Assembly (NCBI GenBank): GCA_026785985.1
Contig: JAJAYX010000661.1
Coordinates: 1-10,649, forward strand
Reading direction: 5' to 3'
Source of the DNA: Rudanella sp.
GTDB taxonomy: Bacteria; Bacteroidota; Bacteroidia; Cytophagales; Spirosomataceae
Length of the DNA stretch: 10,649 bases
Of this stretch, positions 7,079 to 10,649 are shown in pieces (position 1 is the stretch's first letter; each line of letters starts with the position of its first letter). Made by a program: the position numbers and the translations under genes. The notes below the pieces were generated by a model. It was not told the origin of the DNA and did not search any database. It saw nothing but the letters and a program-made list of their open reading frames with translations.

Positions 7079-8317
7079 TTAAGCCGCCTTCCGGTAATAC
7101 ATAGTCGAGCAGTTTTCTTTGCGGAGCACCTGTCGGGCCATTGCCTGAATTTCATCGGGTGTGATCGCCTGAATTTTGGCCGCTTCCTGGTTCACTAAAT
7201 CCGCGTCGCCTGCGTTGGCGGCAAAAGCAAGATTCATGGCCCGGTTTAGCAGTTCAACTTCCGAAAACGCCAGCGTAGCTTCGGCTTGGTTTTTCACTTT
7301 GGCCAACTCCTCCTCCGACACCGGCTGATCGATCATTTCCTGCATGGCAACCTGCACAGCCGCGTCGGCTTGTTCGAGCGTAACACCCTCATTCAGGGTG
7401 CCCTGCACCATCAGCAAGCCAGGGTCGAGCGAGGCTGTAATGTAGACCGAGAGGTTATTAAACAGGGGGTTGTCGCGCACCAATTGCTGGTATAAGCGCG
7501 ATGATTTGCTTCGGCCCAGCATATCGCTCATGAGGTCGGCGATTTGGAAATCGGCATCGAAGCGGCCCGGCATGTGGTAGGCTTTGTAAAGGCCATTCAG
7601 GGGGACGTTGGCCGAGATTTCGAGGTGCCGGGCTTCGGTTTGAACAGACTCTTTGGGTAAGCTCCGCACATACGGCTTGCCCGCCGGGATTGGCCCGAAC
7701 CACTTGTTGCACAGTTGTTTAACCTGCTCCACGGTGACGTTTCCGGCTACCACCAGAATGGCGTTGTTAGGCAAATAATACTGGAAGAAAAACCGCTTCA
7801 CATCGTCGAGCGTGGCGTTTTCGATGTGGCTGATGTCTTTGCCAATGGTGGCCCAGCGGTAGGGGTGTTGCTGATAAGCCAGCGGACGCAATTTCAGCCA
7901 CGCATCGCCGTAGGGTTGGTTCAGATACCGTTGATTGAACTCCTCGATCACCACTTTCTGTTGTACCTCCAGCACCTGCGGATCGAACGAGAGACTCAAC
8001 ATCCGGTCTGATTCGAGCCAGAACGCCGTTTCAATATTGGCCGCCGGGAGGGTGATGTAATAGTTGGTGATGTCGGGACTGGTGAAGGCATTATTTTCGC
8101 CCCCCACGCGCTGCAGGGGTTCGTCGTAGCTGGGAATGTGTTTGGAACCGCCAAACATCAGGTGTTCAAATAAGTGAGCGAAGCCCGTTTGGGCGGGGTC
8201 TTCGTCGCGCGAACCAACATTATAGAGTATATTGACAGCCGCAATGGGTGTGCTGGCATCTTCGTGGACATAAACCTGAAGGCCGTTGTCCAGCGTAAAG
8301 TGTTCGTAATGAATCAT
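7079..8317 (-). CDS. M16-family zinc peptidase (pitrilysin/processing-peptidase type)
   Basis: From ATG 8317 the product is 412 residues, the size of a compact two-domain M16 peptidase. It starts MIHYEHFTLDNGLQVYVHED, the typical first strands of the family. The inverted zinc motif HLFEH (His48, Glu51, His52) is followed about 75 residues later by VVIEEFNQR with the third ligand (Glu126, less likely Glu125), so the site is complete. GRSKSSRLYQQLV marks the second domain. There is no signal peptide at this start, which suggests the cytoplasm, unless export is unconventional. The frame stays open to a start at 8464, but a promoter box at 8385-8392 and the start of the family domain favour 8317. 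M16 proteins often come as active/inactive pairs; here only this one is seen. It is followed by ispF. Confidence 0.93.
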   Translation of the reverse strand: MIHYEHFTLDNGLQVYVHEDASTPIAAVNILYNVGSRDEDPAQTGFAHLFEHLMFGGSKHIPSYDEPLQRVGGENNAFTSPDITNYYITLPAANIETAFWLESDRMLSLSFDPQVLEVQQKVVIEEFNQRYLNQPYGDAWLKLRPLAYQQHPYRWATIGKDISHIENATLDDVKRFFFQYYLPNNAILVVAGNVTVEQVKQLCNKWFGPIPAGKPYVRSLPKESVQTEARHLEISANVPLNGLYKAYHMPGRFDADFQIADLMSDMLGRSKSSRLYQQLVRDNPLFNNLSVYITASLDPGLLMVQGTLNEGVTLEQADAAVQVAMQEMIDQPVSEEELAKVKNQAEATLAFSEVELLNRAMNLAFAANAGDADLVNQEAAKIQAITPDEIQAMARQVLRKENCSTMYYRKAA

Positions 8318-8384
8318 AAAACAGTTGTTAGCTAGTAGCCAACAGTCCCAGCGGGGAACCGTAACAGTTTGGCTTATAGTTAGA

Positions 8385-8392
8385 CAAAAATA
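8385..8392 (-). promoter_or_regulatory. -7 promoter box of the M16 peptidase gene
   Basis: Minus-strand TATTTTTG is an exact TAnnTTTG match, with a TTTA 21 bases upstream. It lies 67 bases before the ATG at 8317, within the divergent intergenic region. Confidence 0.5.
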
Positions 8393-8405
8393 CGGTCTGC
8401 TCCTG

Positions 8406-9521
8406 TTGAAACCTAAACTACTTGTCCTGCTCATCAATTTGCTTTGGATGGCTCCTTGTAGCACCCGCGCCCAGGTGTTGACCGATCCGGTGCTTCAACA
8501 AGCCATTCTGCAAGCCTTAGACAATATTTATGGGGGCGATTTTTCGGAAGCCGACGACAATATCCGGCAGTTGCGGACTCGGTATCCGCAACACCCCGCC
8601 GTACCCATGCTGCGGGCTATTCAGTTGTACTGGCAATACATTCCGCTTAGTCAGAATCGCACCGCGCCCATTCAGTACGTTCAGGCCTGTGAACAAACAC
8701 TCGCCCTGGCCAAGAAGCGGCTTGAAAAAGACGGGAACGAACCCGAGGGCGTGTTTTTCGCCCTTACCGCTCACTCGTATCTGGCACTGAAACACCACAA
8801 CGACGATGAACTAATGAAGGCGGTAAACGAAGCGCGACAGGCTTACAGCTATATGAAACAGGGCTTTGACCTAACCGCGACTAACCCGGAGTTCTTCTTT
8901 ACAACAGGTCTATACAATTATTACGTGGAACGCTATCCAATGGATAACCCTATTGTGAAACCTATGATGTGGTTTTTCCGAAGTGGCGACATGCCGTTGG
9001 GTCTCCGGCAAATAGAAACAGCCGCCCGGCGTGCCACCTTTACCCGTCACGAAGCCGCGTATTACTTAGCCGGCATTTATCTTCAACACGATAATGCGCC
9101 TAACCGAGCAGCTGTATGGCTCAAAACGTTGTTGGAGCGGTTTCCGAATAATCCGGTGTTCCTGATGCGCTACACAGAAAGCCTGCTCTTGAGCAACCGC
9201 TACGACGAAGCACAACGGCTATTACCCCGGTTGAAAGCCATGCCCCGACCGTTCCTGAGCGTCCCGATCCGGTTTTTTGATGGGCTGTTAGCCGAGAAAG
9301 AAGCAAAAAATGACCCCGAAGCGGCTGCCCACTATCAAGCGGCTGTTCGGGAGAAATACATGGTTCCCTACACCAAAGAATACCATGCCATGGCCTACGC
9401 GGGCCTTGCCCGAATTGCCGCCCGTTCCAACAATCGTTCGCTGGCAAAAGCGTATTATCAGAAAGCATTGAATCTGGCAGAGTACAAGTCGATTCAAACC
9501 GAAGTGAAACTGTTTAAATAG
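8406..9521 (+). CDS. Exported alpha-helical repeat (TPR-like) protein, TTG start proposed
   Basis: From a TTG at 8406 the product is 371 residues, beginning MKPKLLVLLINLLWMAPCST with Ala22 before Gln23, a standard signal peptide (Lys2 and Lys4, hydrophobic core, A-x-A-like RA|Q). The mature part is helical with repeat-like units: QALDNIYGGDFSEADDNIRQL (37-57), HEAAYYLAGIYLQHDNAPNRA (215-235), YTESLLLSNRYDEAQRLL (256-273) and AYAGLARIAARSNNRSLAKAYY (330-351), all reminiscent of tetratricopeptide repeats. Such proteins serve as binding scaffolds; no enzyme motif is seen. An upstream TTG at 8325 keeps the frame but would leave only 7 bases to the divergent gene and hide the signal peptide. Cys18 is preceded by Pro, so a lipoprotein is unlikely. 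The next gene starts 17 bases later, so they are probably co-transcribed. Confidence 0.78.
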   Translation: MKPKLLVLLINLLWMAPCSTRAQVLTDPVLQQAILQALDNIYGGDFSEADDNIRQLRTRYPQHPAVPMLRAIQLYWQYIPLSQNRTAPIQYVQACEQTLALAKKRLEKDGNEPEGVFFALTAHSYLALKHHNDDELMKAVNEARQAYSYMKQGFDLTATNPEFFFTTGLYNYYVERYPMDNPIVKPMMWFFRSGDMPLGLRQIETAARRATFTRHEAAYYLAGIYLQHDNAPNRAAVWLKTLLERFPNNPVFLMRYTESLLLSNRYDEAQRLLPRLKAMPRPFLSVPIRFFDGLLAEKEAKNDPEAAAHYQAAVREKYMVPYTKEYHAMAYAGLARIAARSNNRSLAKAYYQKALNLAEYKSIQTEVKLFK

Positions 9522-9538
9522 CCTGACTGGCTTGCATC

Positions 9539-10531
9539 ATGCCTACTCGTCGTTCATTTCTTCGTACTGCGTCGGTTTTGCCGTTTCTGAGCCGCCCGAA
9601 ATCCACTGTGAACACCGTTACGGGCCCGCTAGAGGCATCGAAAATGGGCCTCACACTAATTCACGAGCACATTCTTGTCGATTTTGTTGGCGCCGACAAA
9701 ATCAGCTCGGATCGTTGGGATCGGGCAAAAGTAATTGTCAAAATGCTACCTTACCTGCACAACCTAAAGCGTTTGGGTGTGGCAACATTGGTAGAATGTA
9801 CGCCATCGTATTTGGGAAAAGACCCCTTGCTGCTGCGCGAATTATCCGAAAAGTCGGGCATCCAGATCCTGACGAACACAGGCTATTATGGGGCATCAGA
9901 CAACAAATTCCTGCCTGCTCATGCCCTCACCGAAACCGCCGACCAATTAGCCGACCGGTGGGTCAGGGAATATGAAACCGGGATCGGCGAAACGGGCGTA
10001 AAGCCCGGCTTCATGAAAATCAGTGTGAATCCCGGACCCTTGTCCGACTTACATCGCAAACTGGTTACAGCGGCTGCCCGTACGCATAGGCGCACCGGTT
10101 TGGTTATTTATTCGCACACCGGACCCCACGTGCCTGCTTTTGAGCAGATCGAGGTGTTAAAACAAGAAGGTGTAAGCCCTGCTGCATTTGTGTGGGTTCA
10201 TGCTCAGGGCAACAACATGGTACACTATGCCCGCGCCGTTCGCGAAGGGGCCTGGATTAGCCTTGATGGGTTAGATAGCAGCAACGTTGACAATTACGCC
10301 CAAACGTTGCTGCTGATGAAGGAAAACAAGTTCTTGCACCGAACCCTGCTCTCCCACGATGCTGGTTGGTACGATCCCGCCCAACCCGATGGGGGTTCCG
10401 TCGGTCGTGACTACACGGTTTTGTTTACCAAACTGATACCAGCCCTGAACCAGCAGGGTTTTACCAAAAAAGATTGGCAGCAGATTTTGGTGGAGAATCC
10501 GAAGCTCGTGTTCTATAACCGCAGGGCCTGA
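9539..10531 (+). CDS. Phosphotriesterase-family metallohydrolase with twin-arginine signal
   Basis: A 330-residue TIM-barrel metal hydrolase. All binuclear-site ligands of the phosphotriesterase family appear in order: His42 and His44 in LIHEHILVDF, Lys160 in GFMKISV (the bridging, usually carboxylated lysine), His193 in IYSHTG, His221 in WVHAQG, and Asp274 in LSHDAGWYDP. Family members act as lactonases, esterases or phosphotriesterases; most natural substrates are unknown, and this one cannot be told. The N-terminus TRRSFLR (3-9) fits the twin-arginine pattern, suggesting folded export to the periplasm, although the hydrophobic stretch after it (10-17) is short and no clear AxA site is seen. 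It follows the exported helical-repeat gene by 17 bases, consistent with two exported partners in one operon. Confidence 0.88.
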   Translation: MPTRRSFLRTASVLPFLSRPKSTVNTVTGPLEASKMGLTLIHEHILVDFVGADKISSDRWDRAKVIVKMLPYLHNLKRLGVATLVECTPSYLGKDPLLLRELSEKSGIQILTNTGYYGASDNKFLPAHALTETADQLADRWVREYETGIGETGVKPGFMKISVNPGPLSDLHRKLVTAAARTHRRTGLVIYSHTGPHVPAFEQIEVLKQEGVSPAAFVWVHAQGNNMVHYARAVREGAWISLDGLDSSNVDNYAQTLLLMKENKFLHRTLLSHDAGWYDPAQPDGGSVGRDYTVLFTKLIPALNQQGFTKKDWQQILVENPKLVFYNRRA

Positions 10532-10576
10532 CGGGCAAGTAATCCGGTAAACGCATGCACCTATCACGCCTTCCGC

Positions 10577-10649
10577 CTATTTCAGGAAGATCTCGTCGTT
10601 ATCGGTAACAAACATCCGGGTGCTTTCGGTGTAGGTACCACCTGTTAGC
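10577..10649 (-). CDS. C-terminal end of an unidentified protein (gene runs off right edge)
   Basis: On the minus strand the last 24 codons, including the TAG at 10577-10579, are open from the right edge. The peptide reads LTGGTYTESTRMFVTDND and ends in EIFLK. Its composition (Gly/Thr-rich, then a charged turn) looks like the end of a real protein, but the family is not recognisable from so little. It converges with the phosphotriesterase-like gene across 45 bases in which I see no terminator. Frame choice rests only on its being open and protein-like, so this is tentative. Confidence 0.42.
   Translation of the reverse strand, partial: LTGGTYTESTRMFVTDNDEIFLK

Overview
The window looks like chromosomal DNA of a Bacteroidota bacterium, most likely a Cytophagales member of the Spirosoma type. 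Reasons: about 50% GC, protein families typical of that group (a DUF6089-like outer-membrane barrel, a membrane-anchored LytTR regulator, a RecQ with its zinc cluster near the C-terminus), start codons without recognisable Shine-Dalgarno sites, and several copies of the Bacteroidota -7 promoter box TAnnTTTG at sensible distances from starts. The genus is inference.

Layout: (1) 1-373, minus: truncated DUF2306-type membrane protein with its own promoter. (2) 510-3015, minus: a tight operon read as polyprenyl diphosphate synthase, rhomboid protease, membrane-anchored LytTR regulator, with gaps of 4 and 6 bases, driven by a promoter just before the synthase. (3) 3072-3905, minus: a secreted or outer-membrane beta-barrel protein ending in a good intrinsic terminator (3059-3088) and preceded by a TAATTTTG promoter. 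(4) 3969-4042: a long inverted repeat abutting the recQ stop. (5) 4043-5965, minus: RecQ helicase. (6) 6089-6487, plus: MsrB, divergent from recQ. (7) 6559-8317, minus: M16 peptidase followed by ispF. (8) 8406-10531, plus: exported helical-repeat (TPR-like) protein followed by a Tat-type phosphotriesterase-family metallohydrolase. (9) 10577-10649, minus: the last codons of an unidentified gene.

Most genes are housekeeping: isoprenoid precursor and chain synthesis (ispF, polyprenyl synthase), DNA repair (recQ), oxidised-protein repair (msrB), proteolysis. I see no phage, transposase, CRISPR, rRNA or tRNA. The less ordinary points are the co-transcribed rhomboid and membrane-tethered LytTR factor, which could form a proteolytic signalling pair; the perfect 18-bp inverted repeat after recQ; two exported proteins whose best starts are TTG; and the unusual position of the RecQ zinc cluster. 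None of these is established as a new system.
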